Of a DNA stretch of 64,000 nt, positions 1-12,103 are shown piece after piece. The position numbers and the translations under genes are program-made. The number at the start of each line of letters is the position of its first letter. The stretch's first letter is position 1. Under the pieces are notes generated by a model, which saw only the letters and a program-made list of their open reading frames with translations, did not search any database and had not been told where the DNA came from. Source of the stretch: Xanthoparmelia taractica (Eukaryota; Ascomycota; Lecanoromycetes; Lecanorales; Parmeliaceae). Location of the stretch: the NCBI GenBank assembly GCA_033085395.1, contig JANQBS010000025.1:124001-188000 (forward strand). Reading direction: 5' to 3'.

Positions 1-735
1 GCATCGAAGTTCGGTTCTAAGGTCCTCTTCCATGATGTCTGGATGCAGGTCAAGCAGAAACAGAAATAAATGTTGGCGCCAGACACAGAGCGTCTCGATG
101 GTCCGCAATTTCAATTCGATGATCCTCGCAGACAGGTGCCTGGAAGCAAAGAAAGTTTGACTATCAGGGTTTAAGAATAGGGTGTAAAACACATTTATCT
201 CCACTGTGCCTTAAGATTGTGGAAATGGGTTGTGGTTTGAGGTAGTGCTGGGCGTGCTTAAGATACGTACTGAAAGCCTGGGAATTGTCTCGATGAATCG
301 TAGTACCATCGGAGGCATGCATCCGAGTATGAGAATGATAAGGTGGCATCTCGTTCAGCAATGATGTACCATCGGGGCGCAAAAAAGGCAAATCAGAAGC
401 TCGGGTAGCACACAGTTCCGCTGCTCCCGACAAAAGCAGGGACAGCATCCAAGATCAGTTTGGCTTGTGGAGCCTTTGACCGAACACAGCCATAGTCTTC
501 CGTGAATGTAGTAGCAATATCTCATTGCAGTGTGGCATCGAAGCATGGCCGGAACAATGCAAGCATCATCTTCTTGGAGTCCGGTCCAGCATTTGAATAG
601 ATGTGGCTGACCAGCTGCGACCACAGTTTCGAGACGATGGAGATCATCACGTCGTACTTGAGATCGGGAGGGTCGAAGACAGTGTTACAGATTGAGGGGT
701 CGACAACAGTAGTATCTCGTAATTGCTATGGTGTG
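1..735 (-). pseudogene. Possible decayed gene at left edge, unidentified
   Basis: Read on the minus strand from about 735 down to the window edge, one single frame gives protein-like text for over 200 codons. It is broken by about six stops, of both TGA and TAA type. The best stretch (about 700-540) contains a helical-looking segment around LKYDVMISIVSKLWSQLVSH. No domain is recognised. The reading continues past base 1, so the remainder may lie outside the window. That this is a relic rather than chance open sequence is inference from the residue patterns only; a protein-level search of the frame with stops masked would decide. Confidence 0.28.
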
Positions 736-3200
736 GGAAGAAAGAACTGGTGTGTTGTGGGAGAAGAAAGATGAGACAGCCCAGGCATGGGGATCAAACG
801 CCTTAGCCGCACCCTAACTTTTAGCCTCCAAAAGTCTTGGCGAATGTCTGTGGTGTCATCGGTCCTTCCGATGCCCTTCCTCTCCTTATCAATATCAGAT
901 GCTTTATCTAGGGTTGGCCTCGCTCGTCTGCTGCAGAATGCGCAATGGACCTTTACATCAAGGACCTCGGTCGCACTACGAGAGGCTAGCATCAGTGAGC
1001 TCATACTTCCGTGGCGCTATCTCTTCTGGCTTTGCTGTCACACGCAGTTCAATATACACGACAAGGAGTCAAAAACAGCAAGCGAATGCTAGGAAAGGTA
1101 TCAATTAAAAAGTGGAACATGGGCTCTGCTTGAACCTTTCTTGTCCTTCCGTCATGCTGAAAGGCATACATTTGCTCCAAGCCTATCTTTTTCTCTTCTA
1201 GTCTCGCCATGCCGTCCGACAGCCTGAGCTTCAGGTCACTAGTTTTGCGTTACTCGACAACCTAAACGACGTCGTCGATCTTTCGCAAATCTCCACTCTC
1301 AGCCTCATATACATCAATCTGGAAAGCCGCGGAAAGGGCAACGAATAATTGTAACAAAACCCTCGTCTGTATAAAGCGGGCTGTGTTGACCCATGTAGGC
1401 CTCCTCCACATCCTACGTTTACGACTTCTGTATCAACATGAGATGTGTATGTACCACTCTCCTATATCTTCAAACCCCTCCTCAGACCAGGTAAGCCTGG
1501 TACGCGAGCTGACTTAAGTCGAATATATCTTTGCCCCCAACTACAAAATACACAGTGCCTTATCCATGAAGAAATATGGACTGTGATCCGTGTGTGGGTC
1601 GGAACAGCTGTCCACTGGATCTGCACGGATGGCATATCATCACTAGTGTTGATAAAGCGAAGAATGTGGTAGAAGATCGGTCTACAATGCGGTCCCATGA
1701 CCTTCCCTAAGTGCCTGTTGATATACCCAAATCTAGTGAGCTTAAGGAGACTGGCCCGAGTGTTTCTCCGAGTCTGAGGCTTCTATACCATGAGCGGGCG
1801 ATGCATACGTCATTGCCTCTGGGATCAAAAAAGTGGGTCCAGAGAAAGTTCGAACGTCGAAGCTTGATCTCGTATACCTATGTAGGGTGTTTCGCAAAAC
1901 AGATCATGGGAATAAATTCAGCATTCTACGTAGGGCTACGTTTTGAGCTTCTTTGACCATTTCCAACGTTCTCGTGGAACACTCACACAGCTTACCAATA
2001 ATAACGTGCAACTCCTCGATCCTTGCCGCTCACGTCATCACCTCAGACGACCCCTACGCCGCTCCGGCTCCAGTTGTTACTACTTATAGCATAGTGGCAG
2101 TAGATGTCACGATCAATGCCTTGTACCCATACTAGACAGATACAACATCGGACCCGAAGGCTCCGCCGCGTGCCAATACACAGTAGGTGGCGAAACAATA
2201 ATGCAACTTAGAGATGGAATTTGCGTTTCCCAACAGGCAAGTAGAATCTATTTCTCTGAATGCACACCTCCATTTCATTACAGACCCACCCCCAAATCTG
2301 GCTAATCGGCTAGCTTTGGGAGACAGGGGCCGATCCCCGAAAGTAGCTTCCGAAGGTAGAGTCGTCTTTATATCTGTTAGTAATTCCATTCTAATCTCTT
2401 AAGCTTCTGCCCTGTTTGGTTGGGAGGCATATTAATCATACTTTGTCAATGCGTGCGCGTATCTGGCTTATGATTTGTGCTATGCCAGGGCAACGGTAGG
2501 GTCTCAAAGTTCCGGAAAAGCCTGTGTAATCATAGTAAGTTTAGATTCATAATGCCTGAAAGCTCCCTGGTCAGTCGGACAAGTTGGAGAATTGGAGATG
2601 CACGAGTATTTCCGAGGAAGTATGGTCTGTCATGTTACTCTTTCTTCAAGTAACTCCCCCCTTCCTCTTCACTTCTGGTGGCTGGAACAGATCTACAGTA
2701 GCGCATACAAGTATCAGGACGCTAAATTCTAATACAGTTTAGGCAGCTTCGGTCTCTTTCGGACGGCCCATTTTTAGACCAGCCCACCAGACTGGAACCC
2801 AAGCAAAGGAAGTCGCCAGCATATCAAGTCGGCAGCCATTATCCTCCGCGGACTGGCTCAGGCCCATGGTGTAGCAACACGTCTCCCAAAATCGAAAATC
2901 TCCAGATCGAAGATATCCCATCCTCCACATCATCAACTTCAAGAATTGCCCTTTCGAAGGAGTCAACCAGCGCCACGAAGGGATCGAGGGAGACGGTATG
3001 CTCACTTTCCCCCTGCTTTCTTTTTTCATCAATCCTCAACGTGCCTCTCTACTCTAGAAGCATAGTAGACAAAACGTTCTTCCGCGGCCTTTAGCTACTC
3101 TCTTGTCTCTCGCTGCTAGCAAGCCACGATTCTAGTACCGTTGTCATACAAAATACAATAGTCTGTAGACCAGCTCGCCGACGAATCTCCTGTCCTAGTT
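736..3200. other. Intergenic, no gene supported
   Basis: Only short open frames of under about 105 codons are present on either strand. None shows a recognisable domain, signal peptide or consistent splice structure. Base composition is unremarkable and I see no notable repeats. Confidence 0.6.
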
Positions 3201-3222
3201 GACCAAAGAGCTAAACTATGAA

Positions 3223-3907
3223 CAGTAAGACGATCTCGACTTCACCCCGGTGGCCGAATCCGCCATCACCACTTACAAAGGGTTGAACTACAAAGCTTGG
3301 GTTGTCGGCGGACCCATCACGCCTGGCATAGCCATTGGTGGCGCCGTTAACCAGTCGCCGCTAAATTGCGCGCTGACGGGCGCGGACACGCAACTGACAA
3401 ACGGAACGCCTACAATTACCATCGCGACGCCTTACAAGTCGTTCAGCATCCTAGACTTCTTCTTTGGCTGTTCCGGCCGTACAGACGAAGAGACTGTTAA
3501 CACTGCCCTGCAGTAGGACTTTCCCCCCAATTGGTACCCCCTTTTAAGGCCTGATTTGAATATCATCGGCAGTCCCGAGACTATTGTCCCAGAATTATCA
3601 GCATCCACCACAACAGCACTCAAGACTGCTTGTCCTACAAGCAAACTTGGAAGACTATCATCGCCGACTAGAACACTCTACCAGATGCACCATCACCATT
3701 GCCGGTTTCCTAGCCAACACCGATCAAGAGGTCGCACTCGGCTCATACACGTCCACGCCGCCTCTCCAACCGCTGACTCCAGTGCCGATGATTCGCGCTG
3801 TCCTCCCCTCTAGCTTTCTGAAGCCGCTTTATAATGTTACGATCATAGCAGATAATAAACTGGCGGCTCTGAGAATCGATAACCTGCACTACACCCTATC
3901 GAACTGA
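3223..3907 (+). pseudogene. Broken gene for a secreted-type fungal protein, unidentified
   Basis: Two open segments in different frames look like the two halves of one protein. The first (about 3223-3513) reads through DFTPVAESAITTYKGLNY and ends after the codons for NTALQ at a TAG. The second (about 3672-3907) contains CTITIAGFLANTDQEVALGS and ends YTLSN followed by a stop. The style (a DDLDF-type start of a mature region, a cysteine soon after an FFFGC element, a beta-rich C-terminus with a YNVTI motif) resembles small secreted fungal proteins, but I cannot name a family. No signal peptide or ATG is in frame with the first half, and there is no good GT donor near its end, so truncation plus frameshift or insertion is more likely than a clean intron. 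An unrecognised intron with a non-standard donor remains possible. Confidence 0.38.
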
Positions 3908-5525
3908 ATAGGCGACTGCGAGGCCGACGTCAAGTGTTTAAGAACATGGAGTGTCTTTAAGGCATAAGTTAGAGTTTTCTACAGATCACGAAGAAGGAGA
4001 ACAAGCGGATAGGTATATATATCATTCAAGATGAAGAAACTGTAAACCTTGAGCTAGTTTGAGCAAAGAAGCAGTCGGAATAAACCAACCATAGGTCCTT
4101 TCATTCTATGCCTCGATGCTAAGATGCTCGGGAGCCTCAACGAACCTTGGCCGGGTGCTGCTTAACTCTTGCAGATTAGTATATCAATTGCGGAAACATA
4201 ATAAATAGACAAAGTAGGTGAAGTCCTCAACCCCCCGGTTCAAACAAGTTTCGTATGCTATGGCCATTTCTACCCTTGCCGGTATCGAACGTTACGCTCG
4301 AGCGCAATTTAGCAGATAATGAGCCGTCGTCGCCATCGCAACGTTGATATTGATGGAAAGCCTCAAGAACCTGAGGAGCGCGACCGTATAAAAGCCATCC
4401 CGCCAGATAGATGCCGCCGAAATCTTGGACCCATGCCTTCGGTTCCGTCCAGCATTGTAGCAGCGACAAACTACCTCTCCTTGAGCAATCCATGTCCCAC
4501 TGCCAGGTAAGCTTGTGGGTTCTACTATGGTGTGTTCTACGGGGCTGGCAAACCAGCCGCCGGATCCAGGTTCACATTGGAGGTAAAGGGAAGCCATCCT
4601 GTTATTTCTAGGTGGGGAATGGAGAATGAGCCGTTGGTGAGTTAGATGAGACCTGGTAGGATGTACGTGGTCGCGGAAGCCACGAGGTAGCGTTTAGAGG
4701 AAGCGGACGGTCGGGTACCGGGCCTGAGGGCCGGAGAAAGGCCAGTGCGTTGGAGATGATGGCGTAAATTCCAGAATGCAAGGTTCCCTGAGCCCAAAAC
4801 CACTTTCCCATTCTCATGACGGATTCTTCCTACGATGCTCAGCCGATAAAACCTGTACTTGGAACGGTCGCAGTATCAAAGCGGAGAGCAGAGACTGTCA
4901 CGTACGTACATCTTTGGAAGTTGAATCATCTCATTGTCTATATCTGTGCGCTTCGCTCGTACTGTAGCCAGCGCTTGAAGCTCTCATGGTTAGCGTGATT
5001 GGGATCGAGAGGTTCTACGCGCGAGCTATGGCAGCCGCGTTTCGGCGCTTGTGAGCGCTTTAGGTTGTTATTCGAGGTACAGAATCAATGAAGCATGTGA
5101 AACGTCTTCTAGTCTGCTTACGGTAGCCTCACTTCTTGGGTTGAGCTTTAGTTTTTAAAGAGCTAAGTGGGCTGGAAGGGTTGTTGGTACACTGGTCATT
5201 TTGCTTAGGACTTCGAACTGCTCAGCTTGTCAAGGCAGGCGTCTTTAGCACCTCACCGCCACCGGAAAGATGGCAATAAGGCAATAGCATGGATCGTGTA
5301 TCCAATTACTCGTGGACAGTAGTCGAGCGCCCATGGAAGATATGGTATATACGAAGTAAGATGTACAGCTGCATATTTCATATCTTGTTGAAAAATGCGC
5401 CGTGAGATTGAACACTGCATATAATGAGCGTATACTACAAATATTCAAAGAGCTGGTCTTGATGGTAAAAATCCTATAGACATAAAAGTATGAAGTATGA
5501 TGTACTCTGCAATTATTTATCCAGG
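3908..5525. other. Intergenic, no gene supported
   Basis: Short overlapping open frames occur on both strands around 4220-4820, without recognisable domains. Nothing else stands out. Confidence 0.55.
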
Positions 5526-6702
5526 CTAGGTCGGCCACGGCGTTAGGGCGATGCCGGTTGGGTAAACCCACTTAGTCCCTGTGGAGCTGGTGCCAGCAGA
5601 CTGCCCTTCGTTTGTGAACATGTTCGCCGATTCCGAGCCACCGCTTAACGTCGTGTTTGCATCGATCTCCAGCAAATCAACGCTACCTTCACGGCTCGGT
5701 GCAGTACCGCTGTACCCCCGACTGTTGACCCGTGGGAAGCTTGTACACGCCAGCCGAAGGTCTATACTCAAATCCGTCAGCACAGCCGAACAGATGTAGC
5801 GTTGTAATCGATAAGCTACAGAGGGAACCTGAGCCAAAGGAGTGAAGATCAACTCACTTGCAGCATAATACACATAATTCATCGCACTTGTCGCAGCATC
5901 GCTGGCGGCCAACGACGCACAATCGTTAGCAGTCCTGACGTCTGTCAAGGCTCCGGTCGCGGCATAGATGTAACCATGCGCCAACTCATTCAGTATCACC
6001 CAAAGCTGGTAACTGATCATGCGCCTGCCCGTTTCTCGGAACCGATTGAAATGCGGGTCCACACCCAAGCAACTCGATTGTGACAGCGGCGGGATCGAAG
6101 GATATGAGAAGAAAGAGGGACACAATACAATGGAGTTCTCGAGGTATTGTGAGCCAAAGATGCTGTAGGCAATTATAGGGCTCGATTGACAGATTGTATG
6201 TGCGTCGACTTGTCTCCCTCCCTGACCCCCAGCCTCTAACGACCATAGAATCTGGCTATATTCCGTGATACACACTAATTGGGGGGTCTTTGGGGCACCA
6301 AAGAGTTTAGGAGAAGCATTGCTAATGGCGTGGGGTCCAGGAGGGAATGGCGCGCCTGTCGTAATGTTTGACAGGATGTCGTGCACGAATGGAGCGAAAG
6401 CAATGTGTTTGAAGAAGGTAGTATACGCATCGCTGGATGGTTGTTGGGAAAGGTCGTCAAGGACGACTTGGAGGGTGTTTATGAGGATGTTGATGAGGTT
6501 AGAGACCGCTGGTGTGTTGGTACCGCAATTGTATATGTGATATGGTCCAGCCTGGACGCCACGGAAATCTGCAATGGAAGTCAGTATCTGCGTACAGACA
6601 GGCAGGCGAGTAAAACGTACGTGCTACATACTGAGGTCTCGCACATGCTGTGCTCAAAAGACTCAGCAATAGCCAAGACCGCTCTGCAAACCACCTCTGC
6701 AT
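5526..6702 (-). pseudogene. M35-like secreted metalloprotease homologue, frameshifted and with altered zinc motif
   Basis: The minus-strand start at 6702 gives a signal peptide (MQRWFAERSWLLLSLLSTA). It is followed by a donor GTACGT at 6620 and an acceptor ending at 6569 (52-nt intron). The second exon reads to a GTNTSGL-like segment, then meets TAA. A one-base shift restores a long frame (residues NLINILINTLQ onward) that stays open to 5526. The C-terminal half carries an ILNELAHGY segment with a SYQLWV lead-in and a downstream NYVYYAAS, the layout I associate with fungal deuterolysin/Lys-specific metallo-endopeptidase-like proteins. There the motif should be HExxH, but the first ligand position is Asn (AAT at 5988-5990). 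The 3' end is uncertain: a possible intron begins GTGAGT just after YYAA, in which case another frame would end the protein. Either a pseudogene, or a sequencing slip in a divergent gene. Confidence 0.5.
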
Positions 6703-8995
6703 CCTGAGGCTGTTGAAGCACGGAATACAGTAAGGTCAATGATGCAGGATCTGGCGAGGTGCATACGACGTAAGTTTGTCATTTTCGGCAAGGTGGGAAG
6801 GAATCATCTCGCATGTACGCAAGCTTTCTCGCTTGGAAGGAAAAGGGGATGAGGCCGATGCAATCCCCATTCTTTTGCGAATCCTGTCGCATGTTTACTA
6901 CTATTGACAGCCGAGCCTGAGAATAGCGCGCAAGAACCAATTTGCGCTGCAGCCGACCGGCAAATCAGAACAAAAGTAAGTCACCAGGGACCAGAAATGA
7001 AACTTGCTTGCTGGACAGTCAGATTTTACCTCTTTATTTATCCCGGTGTCTCCACTTCTTACCGTGTGTCAATCAGACCCTCCAGTGTTCGGAAAGCCCT
7101 TATCCCAACCTCAGTCATCAGTCGGGCATTGCCACGACAGACATCTGCGTCTGAGGGGTGTATCTGGCCTTCGCAGCCTAGCTTCAAATTGGAAACAAAT
7201 TCCAATTTACGGAGTACAGATTTCTTCACTTTGTACGTGGCAATCCCGATGAGCTTGGAGCAATCTGAAAGACCTCCTTAACTACAAGCTAGTGAAGTAG
7301 TTGCTATAAAGGCGATGGGTGAACTGGAAAAGGCTCTTGTTCGAACTGAACACATCATGAAAAGACAGACTAGCAACGTGCAGTAGACATTCAAAGACTG
7401 AACGTAGCATGAGCTTCGAGAAGTTCCCTGGCATAGGTACCTAAAACCCGTAATAATCCCCACTGCGGTCTGCCGACTCAAAGAAGTCAGAGCGGCATAG
7501 AACGTACCATGGTAATATCCTGCAATAGGTAAGGCGTAGGTTCGAGCCCCTACTGCATGGCTATTCAACCCCATCGACAGTTGAGCATCATTGTGGCAAA
7601 TCGCGGTGAAAACACAGCGGCCATCTCGCACTCATCTTTCCCAATCGAGGAGTTAGGGCATATCCATTTTAAAGTGAAAGTAGTATTTGAATCGTCAGAA
7701 AGAAAAGGGCATGGAATCCATATCTCGCGTTGTGATGGGAATTAAAAAGCGATCGATACTTGACCGCCGTATGCCGATTTGAGTCATCCACAACCTCCGG
7801 ACTACTAGTCTTCTGGACTCAATCAAGGGCTATGGCGGGGCCCCATGTTCTCGCAAGCGATTTGTCCATGCAATATGGCGGCTGACCGCCAGATTAGCGG
7901 ATAACGCTACTTCATAAAAGCAAAGCTGGCACCTAGGCTGTCCATGCGATTCGTGTTGGAGATGAATCGCTGAAGGAATGGAGTTTGTTGAGGATGTAGA
8001 AGAAGGAAGCTATAACCACAGCATTGTTGCATAGTTGATCCCTATGTGTCACCAGAAACTGATGAGCCGACACACCTAGGCACAATACCTCGATGCTTAT
8101 GATTAACCGCAAGGTCAAACCTTCAATAGTCAAAGCTTTCGGAGCTCGATAGTCTCTGAAAAAGGAAGGGAACCGGAAGGAGGGTAGGTTCATGTATGTC
8201 AAAAGGCGTTCGACCACGACACGGCCGGATTCTTACGATTATGTCAGTAATAGACACAACCAGCTGTTCCGGGCCCCCTTACCTGTCTAGCAGCGTAATA
8301 TTCCGCAGCAATGAAAAGGTCACAATTAGATGCCGAATACCTTGTGGAGCATCAGTCAATGGCACAAAGAGAAGATTGTCGGCATCATCCAGCCGGTCCA
8401 TCGAGGTAAAAGACGTGATCGGCACTCCGTCCCTCACGTAACGTTTGATGGTATCCTCAAAGGGTGAGCACGAAGAGTCGATATGCACAGCTGCCATAAG
8501 CGTTCTGGTGCTTTGGTTTAAAATTTCTTACAGTTCAGGCATTAGCAAAATTTGCCCACGAGGTACAAAAAATGAATTGAACTCAGAAGAGGCCTCAATA
8601 CTAGTCAAATCCATGTGTCCTCCTCCACTTGGACCAGTCACGCTTTGAGGGCTGCACAGACGAAAAGCTTCTGTATCTTATCTGAAATGTGTCTCGAATC
8701 TGAGCCCCATAGCGCGTTCACTACGGATCGATCGGGTCAGCCGTAACTCATGAGTGCGATCCAACATGTGTCTGGAAGGCCCCTCTTCAGTGGATTGCAA
8801 CAGCAGTGGCAGATCAGCGACATCAGACTACAGATTTCGGCATGAAGAGTCGTCTGGCTAGCTGGTTGATAGGTCATGACTGGTATGGCTTGAAGATCCT
8901 AGTAAAAGCTAGCAGGCAAAATTGAGGCTCAGAGTATAGTTTGTAGCGCCTGGCGTTCTAGCTGTTGCTGGGTTCTCGAGCGTAATGCATCGAGT

Positions 8996-9025
8996 ACCAC
9001 GCACTCAAGCTGTCGAGTGCGTGGT
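8996..9025. repeat. Perfect 11-bp inverted repeat (hairpin)
   Basis: ACCACGCACTC at 8996-9006 is followed by an 8-nt spacer and its exact reverse complement GAGTGCGTGGT at 9015-9025. It lies in gene-free sequence, with no gene end, tRNA fold or transposon ORF beside it, so its role is unknown. Confidence 0.7.
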
Positions 9026-10989
9026 GCGTCGTATAAACTTGCAACACAGACAGTGGAACACGAAGACAAAGATACAGTTACTAGGAACTGAAGCGGAATA
9101 CTGGGAGCAGCATGCTAAGTGATCCATGTAAGAGAGGAGGGTGTTTAGTCGGGCTTTGAAACGAGAGACACAGAGGCACGGCGTGTTTGTGTCTACGTAA
9201 TCATGACTGGCAACAGGTCTTTCGTCCTTTCAATCGAGCTCCAGCTCCCAAAACTTGAATCGTGCATATATCCAACTGCCAGAGCAGATCTCCCGATCTT
9301 TCGACTGGAGTAGCTTAATAATCCAATACTCAAGCGAACGCAAGCCGAGAACACTTTTGCGAGAAGAACCGGGTTTAGCAGAGAGCCGACAATACAAGTG
9401 GTCACGCTTGGCTGTTGTGCATTGGTGGCGTCGCATAGATGTCTGGGAATACGAGATGTGGATCTTACGTACGATCAGCCGCGTGGCAATCAGATTTAGT
9501 GAGTCTCAGGTGATGATGATTGGGTGCGAATCCATCCGTTCCTGAAATTGGGCTTGCCGATGCATTGCTTTTTCAATCACGTACGTTAGAGCCTCACAGT
9601 AAGCAAACAAGTCTGTTGAGGACCAAACTACCTGCCGCGAACTTGGCAGGGTGACGTGTTGGGACCTTGCAAAGAATGTACATTAATAGACTCGAGTGCC
9701 CAGTGATTCAATTATGGGAATTTCTTGGCTCTCGACTTCATTACATCTGATATTTCGTGTAATTCATTGCTCAGTTGTTGTCCGGCTGGTTGCGGCAAGC
9801 GGCTCAGCCTATCTGTGCAGCAGACACCTTTACGATAGTTGGGACCGCAAGACTGCTCTCACCCATAGGCTGCTCTTCCACAAGCAGACCGGCTTTACAG
9901 GTGTTACATTGAGCCTTAACTTGAGACTGACGGTCCAGATGCTGACTGGTAAGGCTGGACAGATGAGCGTCCTGACTCTTTTCCGACAAAAGGTAGTCCA
10001 GATTCAATATATTTCGAGTCATGGTAAGCAATGTTGTTTGGATAAGGAGGACACCATCCCATTCAAAAGGTGTGTTCCAGAATTGGAGAAGACAGACTGA
10101 AAAGGATTCCAGGATTCCGCAACAACGCCCTCATGAGCTACGTCGAGGCTAGCTATGAGACGGCAGTCTCACTTTCATGATACGCAAATGTCTGCCTCGC
10201 GGGACGTACTATTGTGCAAGCATGTCCCCAACTTTCATTCACAAAGTGGTGCTGCCCACCGTCAAGGGTACTCTCTAAGCATACTCGCCACCTTTTGAAG
10301 CTCTTTCAGACTTGATCCGCGCGGCGCAGATGCTAGTGGACGCCCATCGCTTACCATATTCCTACGGCGAAACGAGGCTAACTTTGACACCAATATGAAC
10401 AAGTACACGAACGCGGCATGCCCCGAAAGTATTGATTTTAGGAGCCCAAGGATCTTGAAGACGTTCGGCATGTTTCAACAGCAGCGTGAACACCGTCAAT
10501 GGCACACTACGGGAAGGCATCGATTTCGGCCGCACAACATCTCTGTCAGATCCCAATGCTTTGAATAACAGTTCCGCTCTGCCTCATAACGCAATATTGA
10601 CGCGCTGAAAGTTCCTGATCGAGGTCGGGACTCTGAGGAAGGAGTGAGTCATGGAGGGCATATGGGACCGTGATCCCGCAAGCGATAAGAGGTGTGAGGG
10701 AAAACAAGGCCTCCTCATATTTCGCCGTTGGAGGCGCAGCTCTGACACAAGCTGCGCCAGGCCCGGACGGAGATGTCGGCAACTGAGTAGCAACAAGTTG
10801 CATCTCAGGGCGCAGCAGTTTTGATTCGCCCTAGTTTTATACCCGTCGGTCTCCTGATCGTCAACCTGCAACATCGGACACCGCTTTCGATTTTCCTTCA
10901 GAAATACGCATGCCAATCGCTGAACGTCTATGCCATTGTCACAATGCGCCACTCAATGTCTGTGTCTTCGAGTTCGCCTTCCCCGGATT

Positions 10990-11120
10990 TTTGGCAGTGA
11001 AACGCTCATTGCGCATCCCGTGGTCCGTGTGTCACATCTTGATTGGCGACACGCGCTCCCCAATGATAACCTCTTTCGGGAGCAGACGACGTTCAGACCT
11101 AGATCTTTGAAACACAGATG
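10990..11120 (+). pseudogene. Possible cytochrome P450 relic (meander region)
   Basis: One plus-strand frame reads AHPVVRVSHLDWRHALPNDN followed by LFREQTTFRPRSLK and a stop. In P450s the matching region is a GTxVxxS strand, an HxDxxxxP segment, then a FxPERW (PERF) motif before the heme loop. The order and spacing match, but the PERF glutamate and tryptophan are changed, and I find no heme-binding cysteine loop downstream or ExxR helix upstream. Identification is by pattern only. Confidence 0.3.
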
Positions 11121-11578
11121 AGACTGCAGAGTGATTACCGGTTTTCATTGGCCGATCTGAGTCGGCCAGAGGTGAAAGTGACGCTGCTTTCGGCGCTTCC
11201 AATGATGCGACACGTCCATCACAAAGTCACAGAGACCACCTCAACACTAGACCGGCCTCCTCGACATCGTATTGGGCCAGCAGGCAGTGCGTATCCTCAT
11301 CGATTGGTCTCGTGCCCGCCTAAAATAGGTCAAGACTGTCGTGGCGCTCTCAAGCGTTAGACACCACCTCCGCAAAATTTGCACCTGGATTGGGTCCGAG
11401 TCTAGACGGTTTTGCAAACGGCAGGCCTCGCGCGTGCGAAGACGGAGTCTCGAGCCCTCAACGAAAGTCGTAGCGCTTTTTCTATCTAGTCTTAAAGATA
11501 TCATTCCGTCTCCCCACTAGCACCACAATCTCACCTCATGTCTAGTGTCTGCCTCGTGGCTTATACGTACGAACAGCC

Positions 11579-12103
11579 ATGCGATTGCTCTACATATTGG
11601 CCTTATACCCACTCTTGGCATCTCTCACGCTCCATATCGCTATGGCAAAGCCGTCTCCGAACTACGCAATGGTTGTACCCCCAGCCGATACTAAGCCAAC
11701 CCCGATAGTCCCACCTAGGAAACGTGCTCTCGTGCACGGTCTTCCCCCGGGATGGGCCGGTGTCTTCGAAACCGTGACCAGCATCCAACCGCCTCTCATT
11801 AGTCCAATTTTTGTCCATTTCTTCGATGTAGCTGCAAGACTCGCAGCGGAGGACCCTATCACTGGCCGTCACGTCCAGCGCATTCCTTTTGGATCCTTGG
11901 TCTTAGAGTTCATAGCCAGTGGTGATCAGAACCAGATAGTCACAAAAGAATTCGTTACGGCAGCCTCCCTGTGGCTTAGAGATGCTGCTGAAAAGGGATG
12001 GACGGGGTTCTTCAAAGCTTGGGTGGTCGACAAGACAGACGGGGAAATGGTGTTTGTACGCTTGGGAACTGTGTGGGATGAGCTGCTGTCCTTGACCTCT
12101 TGA
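11579..12103 (+). CDS. Small secreted protein, unknown function
   Basis: An intact single-exon frame of 174 residues. Residues 1-23 form a clear signal peptide (short basic n-region MRLL, hydrophobic core, cleavage near AMA). A proline-rich stretch follows (to about residue 45), then a GLPPGWAGVFETVTSIQPP segment and a compact alpha/beta region ending WDELLSLTS. There are no cysteines, which is unusual for a small secreted effector-type protein, and no transmembrane segment after the signal peptide. I recognise the PPGW...TSIQPP opening as a type common among uncharacterised secreted proteins of filamentous fungi, but I know no function. The start is the first ATG of the frame and directly precedes the signal sequence. 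It stands alone: the next supported gene is 1.7 kb downstream. Confidence 0.75.
   Translation: MRLLYILALYPLLASLTLHIAMAKPSPNYAMVVPPADTKPTPIVPPRKRALVHGLPPGWAGVFETVTSIQPPLISPIFVHFFDVAARLAAEDPITGRHVQRIPFGSLVLEFIASGDQNQIVTKEFVTAASLWLRDAAEKGWTGFFKAWVVDKTDGEMVFVRLGTVWDELLSLTS

Larger units (their letters stand above)
6703..11578. other. Long gene-poor stretch with possible relics
   Basis: No intact gene is supported. On the minus strand, 8648-7933 contains protein-like pieces that cannot be joined in frame across the candidate intron: a segment with GVPITSFTSMDRLDDADNLL around 8450-8350, and a hydrophobic segment around 8150-8000. An 11-bp perfect inverted repeat lies at 8996-9025. At 10990-11120 a plus-strand frame resembles the P450 meander region. 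The rest is short noise frames. Confidence 0.5.

Noticed and set aside
7500..7560. A tRNA-like T-arm (GTAGGTTCGAGCCCCTAC)
   Set aside because: The loop is one base too long and no acceptor, D or anticodon stem can be formed upstream.
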